64,000 nucleotides of DNA. It comes from Blattamonas nauphoetae. Lineage: Eukaryota; Preaxostyla; Oxymonadida. The position numbers were made by a program, and so were the translations under genes. Location of the stretch: NCBI GenBank assembly GCA_033064195.1, contig JARBJD010000226.1, positions 57,641 to 121,640 on the forward strand, written 5' to 3'. Numbering within the stretch: the stretch's first letter is position 1; each line of letters opens with the position of its first letter. This document shows, in pieces, positions 30,440-39,980 of this stretch. The notes beneath the pieces are model-generated. The model had not been told where the DNA came from, searched no databases, and saw only the letters and a program-made list of their open reading frames with translations.

Positions 30440-31513
30440 ATGGGCAATGTAATATTTAACAAAGGCTCTTCGTCAAGTACACCACGCTCTCATTTGTCCT
30501 CCCTTCAGTTGTCACATCCCGTTGATTGTTCTCCATTCCTGAATTGGACCGAAGAAGCCTTTGAATCTGAAAACGAAATGGCCGTTGTCTTCCGGTCACT
30601 CGTTGCCACATTGAGGTTGCAGCCTGTTCTTGATGCCTCCCTGGAAGCGAAAGCCAAGACACTTCTCGAATCTGTGGAGAATGGTCTTGAGGACTCAGCA
30701 GATGATTTTCTCAAAAGATTTGCATCGTCCTCTGATGATTCTTCAACAGACTTCATACAGTCGATTGTGGTGCTCATATCTTCACCCAATCGAGCAATCA
30801 CCACATCAGCAATGGAGTTGATGGAGAGTCTAACCTTGTGGTGTTCTGCAGACATCCTTCTTCTCCTCGTCAAAGCTGATCTGATCCCACAAATCGTCAA
30901 GACTCTCAATCCCCTGTCTCTTTCTTTTTCCGAAGCACTTGATATCCACATGTGTCTCATGAAAGTCATCCAGTATTCTTTCTGGCTCGCAACTCCAGAT
31001 GGTCTCGAACAACTCGGAATTGAAGATGACGACAGACAACAAGCTGGTCACGAGATGGTTTTTCAGCAAGTTCTCGTCCCTTCGGAGAAGTATATCTCCC
31101 ATTTGTGCGTGAAGTGCTCTTCGCTTGTCGATGGAGACCAATCAAGGCGTTTTCTGGCACTCCTCGCCCAACTCCTCTGGATATGTCCATATTATCAACC
31201 AGCAATGGAATTTGTTCTTCATATGCCGGTATTCATCACGATTCCAAGTTGTCTCACATTCTTCGAAAATGATCACGCAATCTGGTATTTTCTGTATTAT
31301 ATGGTCGATGCCCAGCGGAGATGGAACAAGCAAGGCGGGGCAGTGCGACAGATGGGGACGACAGTGCTTCGAAAGTTGAGAATGGAGGGCATCGAAGGTG
31401 TGGTTGAACGAAAGCTACAAAACGACCAGAACGAATACGATGGAAGTTTAACTGTTGATAACTCGATCATATTGAGCAACTTGCTGGGCATGAACCTTCC
31501 AGAACAGGAATAG
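30440..31513 (+). CDS. Armadillo-like helical protein, 357 aa
   Basis: Starts MGNVIFNKGSSSSTPRSHLS, nearly the same as the gene at 35566, so these two are close duplicates at the 5' end. Family blocks follow: DCSPFLNWTEE, VVFRSLVATLR, SSTDFIQSIVVLIS, LVKADLIPQIVKTLNP, PSEKYISHLC, MEFVLHMPVFITIPSCLTFF, LRMEGIEGVVERK and ILSNLLGMNLPEQE. Middle blocks such as QQAGHEMVFQQVLVPSEKYI are shared almost unchanged with the gene at 39981, which hints at exchange between copies. No membrane segment. The stop is TAG. Confidence 0.88.
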   Translation: MGNVIFNKGSSSSTPRSHLSSLQLSHPVDCSPFLNWTEEAFESENEMAVVFRSLVATLRLQPVLDASLEAKAKTLLESVENGLEDSADDFLKRFASSSDDSSTDFIQSIVVLISSPNRAITTSAMELMESLTLWCSADILLLLVKADLIPQIVKTLNPLSLSFSEALDIHMCLMKVIQYSFWLATPDGLEQLGIEDDDRQQAGHEMVFQQVLVPSEKYISHLCVKCSSLVDGDQSRRFLALLAQLLWICPYYQPAMEFVLHMPVFITIPSCLTFFENDHAIWYFLYYMVDAQRRWNKQGGAVRQMGTTVLRKLRMEGIEGVVERKLQNDQNEYDGSLTVDNSIILSNLLGMNLPEQE

Positions 31514-31580
31514 AAACAGACAAGCACCAGCGATCGTCTCGACATGTTTCTGCCTTCTTTTGGACAACTACCACTTAGTG
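31514..31580 (+). terminator. Family 3' block with CTA-CAC/GTG-TAG hairpin
   Basis: After ACCAGCGATCG and TTTTGGACA comes CTACCACTTAGTGTAG, a stem with one bulged base. Its sequence differs from the ACAC/GTGT type elsewhere but pairs equally well. Confidence 0.45.
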
Positions 31581-32099
31581 TAGGAAGGAATGAAAGATGA
31601 AAAAACAGAAGGAGGTTCACACGACTCGATGGCAGGTTTATCAACCCCGGTGCGGGTTTATCTTGCACGCCGCACACCGCAAATTGAGGCGATTGTGACG
31701 ACCCATTCACAACACCCTCCTCCCCCACACCGATGTGCACTCAGCCACAACTCCCACATGCACCTGCCGTTCGTGCTCGGCTTGCGGAACTTGGGAATGA
31801 AGAACACTCGCTCCACACTTCGTCTCACTCAACGAACATCCCGCGAATGGCAAGTTGTTGAGCACTCTCTCGCTTGCTGGACATCGATTCATGCCACCTC
31901 CATCTCTTCATCTGTTTTCCATCGTCACCTCTCTTGTTCATTCGTCGTTCATCGACGAATTGATCCAGTCTTTCTCTCAATCACGTTCCAACGCTCCCTC
32001 TTCATTCAGTAATTATCTGAATTTTCGTTGTTTATTGTTTAGTGTACATTTACGATGGACTGTTCATCTCAAACTCTTTGTTTGAATCCAATTCCATGA
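31581..32099. other. Duplicated flanks, no gene
   Basis: 31650-31815 repeats 4700-4870. 31930-32040 resembles 7770-7870 upstream of the 7961 gene. The intervening plus-strand frame (31590-32012) is open but has no recognisable features and overlaps duplicated noncoding sequence, so I do not call it. Confidence 0.45.
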
Positions 32100-32109
32100 C
32101 CCATAACGA
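32100..32109 (+). promoter_or_regulatory. CCCATAACGA box
   Basis: Family box about 28 bases before ATG 32137. Confidence 0.55.
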
Positions 32110-32136
32110 ACGATTTTTCTGACTGACTCAGACGAA

Positions 32137-33210
32137 ATGAACTCATTACTCGAATCAAAAATCAACACCACTGATTCTCCTTGCCCTGGTATCTCTTCCC
32201 ACTTCTTTTCACGTTCTCTAGACTGTTCTGCTTTCCTGAATTGGCAATGCAATCGACTTGATTCTGAACACGAAAGGACTGTTGTCTTTCGGTCTCTAGT
32301 TGCCACAGTGAAGTCCAACCCTGCATTTGATGCCTCTCTGGAAGCGAAAGCCGTGACATTTCTCAAATCTATGATTCCGGATGGGACAGATTTTGTGGAT
32401 GCTTTTCTCAAACGCCTTGCATCGAACTCTGATGATTCATTGACAGATTTCGTCGAATCCATTGTGGTGCTCATTTCTTCTGCCAATCAGATCATCACCA
32501 CGACAACGATGAAGATGCTCAGAAGACTGAGCAGGAGATGTACCGAAACATCCCGACTTGCCCTCGTCAAAACCGATCTTATCCGTCAAATCATCAACAC
32601 TCTCAATCCACAGTCTCTGTCATTCACTGAAGCAGTCGGTATCCACATCAATGTCATGAAAACAATCAACGAATCTTTCTGGATATCAAGTCCATATCCT
32701 CTTGAATATCTCGAAACTGTAGATGAGATTGAACCACAAGATGTTCACGAGGCGGTTTTGAAGCACATTTTGGGACCTTCTGAGCAGTACATTTGGCATT
32801 TGTGCGTGAACCGCTATTCGCTCGTCGACGGTAACCAATCCAGGCATTTTCTGGATCTCCTCGCCAAAATCCTCTACATATGTCCATATCATCAAGCGAC
32901 AATGGAAATCGTTCTTCATATGCCTGTCTTTCTCACAATTCCCAGTTGTCTCGCTTTCTTCGAACATGATGACACAATCTATTGGTTTCTGTACGAAATT
33001 ATCAACACCCAGTTTGAATGGCACGAAGAAAGGGGAGAAACTCAACAGATGTGGAAGACAGTGCTTCGAACGTTGAGAATGGAAGGCATTGAAGATGTGA
33101 CGGAACAAAAGCTGCAAACCGACAGATACGAAAGCAACGCATGGTTTCTTGTTGATCGATCGATTCATTGGAACAATCAGCTGGGCATGAATATTCCAGA
33201 AGAAGAATAA
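32137..33210 (+). CDS. Armadillo-like helical protein, 357 aa
   Basis: Intact single-exon member: SPCPGISSHFFS, DCSAFLNWQCN, VVFRSLVATVK, SLTDFVESIVVLIS, LVKTDLIRQIINTLNP, PSEQYIWHLCVNRYSLVDG, MEIVLHMPVFLTIPSCLAFF, LRMEGIEDVTEQK and SIHWNNQLGMNIPEEE. Start at ATG 32137, the first ATG after the promoter box. The stop is TAA, where most sisters use TAG. Predicted cytosolic; function unknown. Confidence 0.88.
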   Translation: MNSLLESKINTTDSPCPGISSHFFSRSLDCSAFLNWQCNRLDSEHERTVVFRSLVATVKSNPAFDASLEAKAVTFLKSMIPDGTDFVDAFLKRLASNSDDSLTDFVESIVVLISSANQIITTTTMKMLRRLSRRCTETSRLALVKTDLIRQIINTLNPQSLSFTEAVGIHINVMKTINESFWISSPYPLEYLETVDEIEPQDVHEAVLKHILGPSEQYIWHLCVNRYSLVDGNQSRHFLDLLAKILYICPYHQATMEIVLHMPVFLTIPSCLAFFEHDDTIYWFLYEIINTQFEWHEERGETQQMWKTVLRTLRMEGIEDVTEQKLQTDRYESNAWFLVDRSIHWNNQLGMNIPEEE

Positions 33211-33300
33211 CAGCCGTCAAGAACCAGCGAATCTTTCGGACTGTTTCTGCCTTGTTTTGGACCACAAACACTGTTTGTGTGTGATCACTGCTTGCTCTGC
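33211..33300 (+). terminator. Family 3' block with CACAAAC/GTTTGTG hairpin
   Basis: AAGAACCAGCGAATC, GACTGTTTCTGCC-like sequence and TTTTGGACCA precede a 7-bp stem CACAAAC-ACT-GTTTGTG, the longest of the set. Confidence 0.45.
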
Positions 33301-33523
33301 TTGTTTGTGGAAGTCGATGTGTCGATGGATGGATGGTGTCGATTGCTGGGAGTTTCTGTCTCGTGATTGTTTGGTGATTGTTCTCTCAAATGCATCTCTC
33401 TTGATGATTGATTGCGATGATGCGATGGGATTCCGAATCGAATGCTCCTCGAACCATCTACCTCTCTCTCCGCTTTCTCGATCTCCCTCGCTCTCAACTC
33501 CTGCTGGTTGTGCCGACCTCAAA

Positions 33524-33900
33524 ATGACTGGTCCTGATGAACAAGAAGCAGTTCATGAAACAACCCAAACTCAACTCCTGCTGCCATCGGAAGGGTCTCT
33601 TCGACATCTGTGCACACACCGTCATTCGATTGTGGATGGTTAACAATCCAATCATTTCACGCTCCTTCTTGACAACATTCTCAAAATCTGCCCCTCTCAC
33701 AAAAGAACGATGCCTTTCGTTCCCACTCTACCCGTCTTTCTCACAATTCCAAGTGCATTGACAATCAACAACTTTGACCAAATTATCAAATTGTGCCTGA
33801 CCGCAATGTTTGATGCGCAAAAACTCTCCCCGAAGGTTGGAAACAAATGCTGCGACGAGGGAACGCGAATGTTGGGTCTCTTCGATTGATGGCATCGATC
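33524..33900 (+). pseudogene. Armadillo-like C-terminal fragment
   Basis: Sister of the half-gene at 7013. MTGPDEQEAVHETTQTQLLL and SLRHLCTHRHSIVDG are followed by a TAA codon (33642), after which the same frame continues with family-like QSNHFTLLLDNILKICPSHK and further blocks before decaying. It lacks the N-terminal half of the family, as the 7013 copy does, so the half-length form predates the duplication. Confidence 0.6.
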
Positions 33901-34439
33901 AAACAATCGAGCAATGACCTGAAAACGACCAAGCAGGATGACTGGACAGTTGTTGTCACAAGTGGAAGTAGTGAGCCGTTTGCTGGGAAGGAACATCACG
34001 GAACAATCCTTTTTAAGGAATCCGAAAACGAAGAATCGAACCCAACTCTCTCCGTCTCCCCAACCCTCCTCTTTCATCGAAACTGATCGCTCGACACCAG
34101 CGACAGCATTTCTCAGCGACCCACTTCAGATTTGTTGAGACCTCGCCTTCCCATCAATCACCCTTTCGCCGCTTTCTTGGAGAATGGAGCAGGAATGTGC
34201 TTTTGGAGGATTGTGCTGAAACAGGATTCTCGGTTGTGTCTTCACGCTTGATCAGTACTGCTAGTGTCTGATTCGTTCGTCGAAATGGATGAACTAATCT
34301 TGACTGGAAACATCGAAGACACTCGTTTCTTGCTCAACGCACCCACTCTTCACTTTGTGGGCTCGATCTGAAAGGGAAGACGAAAGATGAACTGAAATGT
34401 CTGACAAACAGAACACACAAAACTCTCATTTCACTCACC
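33901..34439. other. Intergenic, nothing recognised
   Basis: No long frame, repeat or RNA gene is seen between the armadillo-like fragment and the LRR remnant. Confidence 0.35.
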
Positions 34440-35130
34440 TGACAACCAATTTCTGTCGAAACTGCCGAACTTGAGTCGCGTGGACTTGTCGTTGAACGAG
34501 CTGACGCATCTGCCAAAATTGACTGGTTGAGAGAGCACGAGGCGGATCTCGGTGGACGTGTGGTTGATCAATTTGACTTGGCTGCCCCACATTCTGGTTG
34601 ACACGAACGGATCGCTGCACTCGTTGCTATTGCTCTCTCCGCCGACGATTCATCGGAACATGCTCTCCACACGACAACCATCTCGCCACTCGCCTCTCCC
34701 GTTGCAGTTTGGGCATCTGGGCGTGTCGCCGAACAGGCAGCGTGTGAGTGGAGTGGGGAGTGGATGGAGAGCGTCGTGTCGAATGTGCATCTTGAAACCA
34801 CTTTCCAAATCGAGTGACTCGAAGCACAGCAACAACTGAATCCGAACTGTGGGCGGAGGGCGAAGATTGTTGCAGACGCTGAAACCAGAAGGTTCGACTG
34901 AGCGAATCACTGACGTTTGTCTCGACGTGTGGGTCTCTTCGGATGGACGTGGGGTGCGGGGGAAACATGGAGTCGGTGTACGAAAGCACATACGCGCTTC
35001 GAAATCAGAGACTGTGTTGGGTTGGCTCCGAGTCTTCTGCGTCCATCGATGGATCGTCGCGTGAAGAAACAAACACGATTGCCAGCCGGATCGGTGAGAG
35101 GATACAGCGCATACAGAAGAGATTGTGAAA
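34440..35130 (+). pseudogene. Leucine-rich-repeat gene remnant, copy of 5.7-6.1 kb
   Basis: LSRVDLSLNELTHLPKLTG is followed by an in-frame stop and then by a good frame, VDVWLINLTWLPHILVDTNG continuing to WRASCRMCILKPLSKSS. About 360 bases are nearly the same as 5752-6120. Another protein-like stretch, NTIASRIGERIQRIQKRL, ends near 35128. Both copies carry different lesions, so neither is likely to make the full protein. Confidence 0.5.
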
Positions 35131-35530
35131 ACACCACACGGAATACTCAGCCGAACTGTGTTCCTCTCTCTCGACTTGTCTGCATCTGATTCGCTGATCT
35201 CCCAGACGTCCTCTCCACATCGCCTTCCCGTCATTCCGCTGAGCAGCCGAGCAGGCTCAGTTCGTCAGTCCACATCTGCTGTCGTTTGTCACTGTCGCGT
35301 TCGGAGAAATCAACAACGAACCTCAGCGTCTGCATCTCTTCTTCCGTCCTCCTGCGTGGTCTTTCTCGTTTATTGGTTGTTCGTTATCATTTTGATTTTA
35401 AAAACACGTTTTATCTCGTTCAAGAGCTCATCTTCATTCCTGGATGGTCTCACTATTCACGATTTGATGTTTTGTTCTTCCTTTTGGACAAGTATTGCAT
35501 CTCACTCTTCTTGTTTTCACATTTCAGTGA

Positions 35531-35541
35531 CCCATAACGAG
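35531..35541 (+). promoter_or_regulatory. CCCATAACGAG box
   Basis: Exact family box about 25 bases before ATG 35566. Confidence 0.6.
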
Positions 35542-35565
35542 AGTCTTATCAACGAAACTGTCGAA

Positions 35566-36633
35566 ATGGGCAATGTAATCTTTAACAAAAGCTCTTCGTC
35601 AAGTACAACACGCTCTCATTTGTCCTCCCTTCAGTTGTCATATCCCGTTGATTGTTCTGCTTTCTTGAATTGGGACGAAAGCACACTTGAATCTGAAAAC
35701 GAAAAAGCCGTTGTCTTTCGATCTCTCGTAGCCACTGTGAAGTTGCAGCCTGCTCTTGATGACTCTCTGGTAGTTAAAGCAGTGAAATTTCTCAAGTCCG
35801 TGAATTTTCATAATTCAGAATCAGCCGATGCTTTTCTGAACATATTTGGGCGAACCATTGACCAATCTTCAAGAAACTTCGTACAGTCCATTGTGGTGCT
35901 CGTTTCTTCTGTCAGTCTTGTCATTGCCTCAGCAGCATTGGAGGTGCTCCCAATAATGATCATCCGATGTCGAACTACAATCCATCTCATCATCGTCCAA
36001 GCTGATGTGATCCGTCAAATCATCAACACTCTCAATCCACAGTCTCTTTCCTTTGAAGAAGCAGAAGATATCCACATCAACATCATGAAAAACATCACCA
36101 ATTCTGTTTGGCTCGCAACCACGGATGGACTCGAACAACTCGAAATTGAAGATAACGATGAGGAACAAGCTGTTCACGAGACGGGTTTGAAGCAAGTTCT
36201 CGTGCCTTCGGAGACGTATATTTGGCATTTGTGCGTGAACCGCTTTTCGATCGTCGATGGAAACCAATCCAAGGGTTTTCTGGCACTCCTCGCCACACTC
36301 CTCGAAATATCTCCTTACTATCAACACACCATGGATTTCGTTGTGAAGATACCAATAGTTGTCACGATTCCAAGTTGTATCACATTCTTCGAAGACGAGC
36401 ACTCAATCTATCGTTTTCTGTCTGACATGGTCGATGCCCAGTTGGAATGGAATACCAAAGGCGGAGGGGTGCGATGCATGTGGAAGAAAATTCATCGAAT
36501 GTTGAGAATGGAGGGCTTTGAAGATGTGATTGAAGAAAAGCTACAAAACGACAAAAACAGAATAAGAGGAGTATACATTGTTGCCTACTCGGGCAAACTG
36601 CTACTTGGCGGGACACTTTGTCTTGAAGAGTGA
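35566..36633 (+). CDS. Armadillo-like protein with transposon-derived C-terminus, 355 aa
   Basis: Start at ATG 35566 (MGNVIFNKSSSSSTTRSHLS, as in the gene at 30440); the frame is open further upstream but that part is outside the family. Blocks: DCSAFLNWDEST, VVFRSLVATVK, SSRNFVQSIVVLVS, LIIVQADVIRQIINTLNP, PSETYIWHLCVNRFSIVDG and RMLRMEGFEDVIEEK. Codon 342 ends at 36591 exactly at the Merlin insertion. The last 13 residues (GKLLLGGTLCLEE) are read from the transposon end. The original ending, IDWNNQLGMNLPEEE, lies at 38013-38060, so the ancestral protein had 357 residues, the same length as its closest relative. Confidence 0.85.
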   Translation: MGNVIFNKSSSSSTTRSHLSSLQLSYPVDCSAFLNWDESTLESENEKAVVFRSLVATVKLQPALDDSLVVKAVKFLKSVNFHNSESADAFLNIFGRTIDQSSRNFVQSIVVLVSSVSLVIASAALEVLPIMIIRCRTTIHLIIVQADVIRQIINTLNPQSLSFEEAEDIHINIMKNITNSVWLATTDGLEQLEIEDNDEEQAVHETGLKQVLVPSETYIWHLCVNRFSIVDGNQSKGFLALLATLLEISPYYQHTMDFVVKIPIVVTIPSCITFFEDEHSIYRFLSDMVDAQLEWNTKGGGVRCMWKKIHRMLRMEGFEDVIEEKLQNDKNRIRGVYIVAYSGKLLLGGTLCLEE

Positions 36634-38004
36634 ATAGGATCTAATGGTGTTTTAGACTATTTTTGTGATGTTTCACTTCTCGAAAGTCTCGAAAGTTCGT
36701 TTTGTGAACAAACTAGGGAAAAAAATTATTTATGGGCTTGATCAACTAAAGGGCTGATGGCTGAAGAGGAACAATCACCTTTCACTCCTCGTTCTTTTCT
36801 TCACATGTTTATGAATGAGGAACAGACTGTAGAATGGTATCAGTCCCATATTCTAGGGAAGCTGGAACATGAGTGTACAACATGCAAAAGACAATGTAGG
36901 ATGTACAAAGATGGAGGATATCGCTATTGGAGATGTTCAAAATGCTTAACGAAAAGAAGCATCAATATTAATACCAGTTTAGAAGGATCTCGTATTAAGA
37001 TCAACACCGTCTTCCTAATTTTGCTCTTCCTGTGGCATGGCCTTCAACCGAAACAAATCAATCTGTTCACAGAAGTTTCAATTTCAACAATTGGATTTTG
37101 GCGAAGCCATCTTTATGCAGTATGCGCCGAGATGTGGAACAATCATCAACACAAAATAGGAGGTCCTGGGAAAGTTGTCGAGATAGATGAAGCCATACTA
37201 CGCAAAAGACAATACAACAGAGGAAGAAGCAAAGAACAGATTTGGATTTTTGGAGGCGTGGAACGATTAGCAGATGGAGGTGCAGGACCTAATTTTGTTA
37301 TGATCGTCCCAGATCGATCACGCGAAACTCTTCTGCCGATTATTTTAGCCAAAATAGAAAAAGGATCTCACATTATGTCCGACGAGTGGCGCGCTTATGC
37401 CACTCTTCACGAACATGGATATGAACATTCAACGGTCAACCATTCGGAAAATTTCGTCAATCCGCAAGACGGAACATGTACAAACACAGTTGAATGTCTC
37501 TGGTCGCATATGAGGAGATTTTTTCCAAGGAATGGGGTTCAAAGACGCTTTCTCGGAGCTTTTTATCAACTTGGCTCGTCCAGAGGAATTTAGGACTCAC
37601 CTTCGAGCAAGTTCTGCATGAAGTGGTTTTCACTAAGCCTTTCACTCCAACATCCACAGAACAAGAAGATTCTCTAGAGGATCCTCATGATCAGGATAAA
37701 GGGCCAGATCTAGATGAATTTGTACCAATCAACGATGACAGCGAAGATTCATCATCTACCGGTGTATTGAATGAATCTGAGGTTGATGAGCTTGACAGTT
37801 TTTCGGATTTCTAGAAATTGGAACAAATCAATGACAAACCATAAAAAATTGTTGAGGGTTCAATCTCACCATCTGTGATTTTCTCTAATCATTCACCCCA
37901 TTTCCGAAGAAAGTCATCAGATTATGTTTCGAAAAAGAGTAAAAGAAAGACTGTCTAATGGATAGAAAGTGAGGAAATTCTGTCCCGTCAAGTATCATGT
38001 TGCC
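36592..38004 (+). mobile_element. Merlin-type DNA transposon, 1413 bp
   Basis: The ends are imperfect inverted repeats of about 24 bp (left GGCAAACTGCTACTTGGCGG, right end complement GGCAACATGATACTTGACGG). The element is flanked by an 8-bp direct repeat CCTACTCG at 36584-36591 and 38005-38012. Removing it with one repeat restores the reading frame of the host armadillo-like gene exactly. Duplication length, GGC ends and an IS1595/ISXO2-like transposase all fit Merlin. The host 3' half beyond it stays readable, so the insertion is fairly recent. Confidence 0.92.
36757..37593 (+). CDS. Merlin (IS1595/ISXO2-like) transposase
   Basis: 278 residues. An N-terminal zinc ribbon has cysteines at 40, 43, 60 and 63 (CTTC and CSKC). 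The DDE core shows D144 in VVEIDEA, D209 in IMSDEWRAY and E246 in TNTVECLWSHM, with LKRG-like spacing typical of the family. The frame stops at 37591-37593 shortly after the core. A second frame (37494-37814) supplies an acidic Glu/Asp/Ser-rich tail ending ESEVDELDSFSDF. A frameshift near 37560-37590 therefore probably separates the core from its tail, and this copy may be inactive or shortened. Function: cut-and-paste movement of the element. Confidence 0.88.
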   Translation: MAEEEQSPFTPRSFLHMFMNEEQTVEWYQSHILGKLEHECTTCKRQCRMYKDGGYRYWRCSKCLTKRSININTSLEGSRIKINTVFLILLFLWHGLQPKQINLFTEVSISTIGFWRSHLYAVCAEMWNNHQHKIGGPGKVVEIDEAILRKRQYNRGRSKEQIWIFGGVERLADGGAGPNFVMIVPDRSRETLLPIILAKIEKGSHIMSDEWRAYATLHEHGYEHSTVNHSENFVNPQDGTCTNTVECLWSHMRRFFPRNGVQRRFLGAFYQLGSSRGI

Positions 38005-38012
38005 CCTACTCG

Positions 38013-38060
38013 ATTGATTGGAACAACCAGCTGGGCATGAACCTTCCAGAAGAGGAATAG
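38013..38060 (+). other. Displaced 3' end of the 35566 gene
   Basis: Sixteen codons including TAG, encoding the family ending IDWNNQLGMNLPEEE, cut off from the rest of the gene by the Merlin element. The usual 3' block follows (AACCAGCGAACA, GACCTGTTCTG). Confidence 0.9.
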
Positions 38061-38339
38061 AAGCAGACGAGAACCAGCGAACATTTCGACCTGTTCTGAT
38101 CTAATTTGGACAACACCAATCGTCACTTTGCGATTTTCACAGCCTACATCTTCCCAACTTCATCTCCTCTCTCCAATCTTGATTTCTGGCCGATCCTTCG
38201 TCACTTCACAGATTGATCCCAACCGTCTTCTCGCGACCCACCTTTCACACCTCGTCCTGTCTCTGATCTCATCCCTCACAGACATTGTTCGAAGTTCCTT
38301 CACTACACACCCCGCAACTGTCCTCCCCTCCCACGTGAT

Positions 38340-39575
38340 TGCCCAGCTTGGCCGTGCACAACGTCGAGTTCGTTGTGGATCGGATTTCGAGGCTGTGCGG
38401 AAAGACTCGGGACAAATGGAGTTGACGAGATTGTTCTTGTTGAGATTGACGATGCTGATGAAAGATGCACGACAGTTCCGTCCGAAATTGACGCGAACAT
38501 CGAATCGTGGAATGTCAGACACATGCCAAACACGCCCTCCCTTGCGACTCGATCATGTCGTCCTGAAATCGATATTCAGCTGCGATTCCGCCTCTGACCA
38601 CTTCAACACGTTCTCTCTCTGCGGGGGAGCGGACAGCGAGATGATTGCTGGCCACTTGATGAAGATGTGCCTTGACACCCCACCCAACATGCACTCTCCT
38701 CTCCGACTCCATCGACAGTGTTCCCTCACCCACATCAACCATCGCTGTGTCTCCGCATTTAGCGAATTGTGGATGTTGGGAGGAAGGAGCGACGATAAAC
38801 TGCTCTTGAACGACGTCCATTCCTTCGTCGCGACAACCGACTGGTGGGAACCATCCCTGCCGCTCGACAGCAACCTGCGATTTGGACGAAAACAATCGAA
38901 ATTGACGGCGAGGAGCGCGACCTGCTTCTCGTCTGTGCTGGCCTGAGTGAGACCGACCAATCGATCCTGACCATCGACCGAATCCTCCTCGCTTCGGAAT
39001 TCTCACCCGACCAGAACTTCGTCTTCACTACTCCCTTCTCCTTCGCAGCCTCTGCCTTCCCCAAAAACCCAATCGGCGTCGCTGCTTGCATTGTCGTCGT
39101 GGAGGATGGGATTGTCAGCATGGGTGGGTTGGATGGGGACGAACTTCGGCCGTTCTGGACGTATTGGAAAGTGTCTGAACTCGCTCTCGACTCGTCCGAC
39201 GCCAAGTTCGAAGTGCAGACAGCGAGTGGACGGATTTCAAGTGGGAGTGTGGCGCTTCTCGGGAAGCAGGTGTTCATGTTTGGAGGGAGCGTGTCGGAAC
39301 AGCTTCGAACAGATCCCACTCGCAACCACAACAGAACGCTCCTCTCCACCCTCACTGACACGTTCCGCTGCTCACTCGACTCTGTCGTCGACTCTTCCGC
39401 AACTTCGTCAGCTGGCTGCTCCATCACACCAGCTGGAAAGCTGGCCAGCAAATTCGGCACCACATCACCAAGACTGTGCTCTGTCGGAACAACGAATCGG
39501 TTTGAAGGATCGACGAGAGGGTATCATTGTGTGTCGTGCCGAGGTGGTTCTTTGGCCGGCACAGACGGCTCTTAA
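38340..39575 (+). pseudogene. Decayed kelch-repeat gene
   Basis: Kelch-like beta-blade stretches appear in order but in changing frames: GVDEIVLVEIDDADERC near 38420, HFNTFSLCGGADSEMIAGHL near 38600, HRCVSAFSELWMLGGRSDDK followed by LNDVHSFVATTDWW near 38740-38860, IDGEERDLLLVCAG near 38900, VSMGGLDGDELRPFWTYWKV near 39115 and VALLGKQVFMFGGSVSE near 39255. The longest clean frame is 38844-39575. At least three frame changes lack plausible GT..AG introns, so I judge it a pseudogene. A few undetected short introns remain possible, given how small introns are here. Confidence 0.5.
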
Positions 39576-39945
39576 CGTGCACGCCTTGCACTGTGTTGGA
39601 TCGGAAACGACTGAACAAGACATAACTGTCGCAGGGAGTGTCGGGAAGGCTTCTCGGAAGGAGAAGATGGGACGAGGACCTGCGAACGTTGACTGTCAGC
39701 CTCTCGTTTGTCTTAGAATGGATTCACATGTGCATCGAACTGTCACACTGTCACCGAGTTGTGGGAGGGACCTAATCGAAGAGAACGGAAGGCAGAACCA
39801 TCTGAAAGTACTCTTCTCGACACCAGTCTTCATTCTAAGATTGGTCTTCTTGATATGTTGATTATTCTGGTTATTTTGGATATCTGTATTATTTCAATGT
39901 CATTCATTCACTAAGAACTCTTTGCTTCATAGTTTCTGAATCGAG
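39576..39945. other. Intergenic, nothing recognised
   Basis: Upstream region of the gene at 39981; AT-rich near 39840-39900. No gene seen. Confidence 0.4.
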
Positions 39946-39955
39946 CCATAACAAA
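39946..39955 (+). promoter_or_regulatory. CCATAACAAA box
   Basis: Variant of the family box 26 bases before ATG 39981. Confidence 0.5.
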
Positions 39956-39980
39956 CTTTGATCCGATTGACTCATACCGA

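Noticed and set aside
31590-32012. 140-residue plus-strand frame
   Set aside because: It overlaps duplicated flanking sequence shared with 4700-4870 and 7770-7870, where it is not kept open.
35125-35565. 147-residue upstream extension of the gene at 35566
   Set aside because: It crosses the conserved promoter box and LRR remnant; the close relative at 30440 starts at MGNVIFNK.
38759-39463. 234-residue minus-strand frame
   Set aside because: It lies opposite kelch-like sequence on the plus strand and has no recognisable features.
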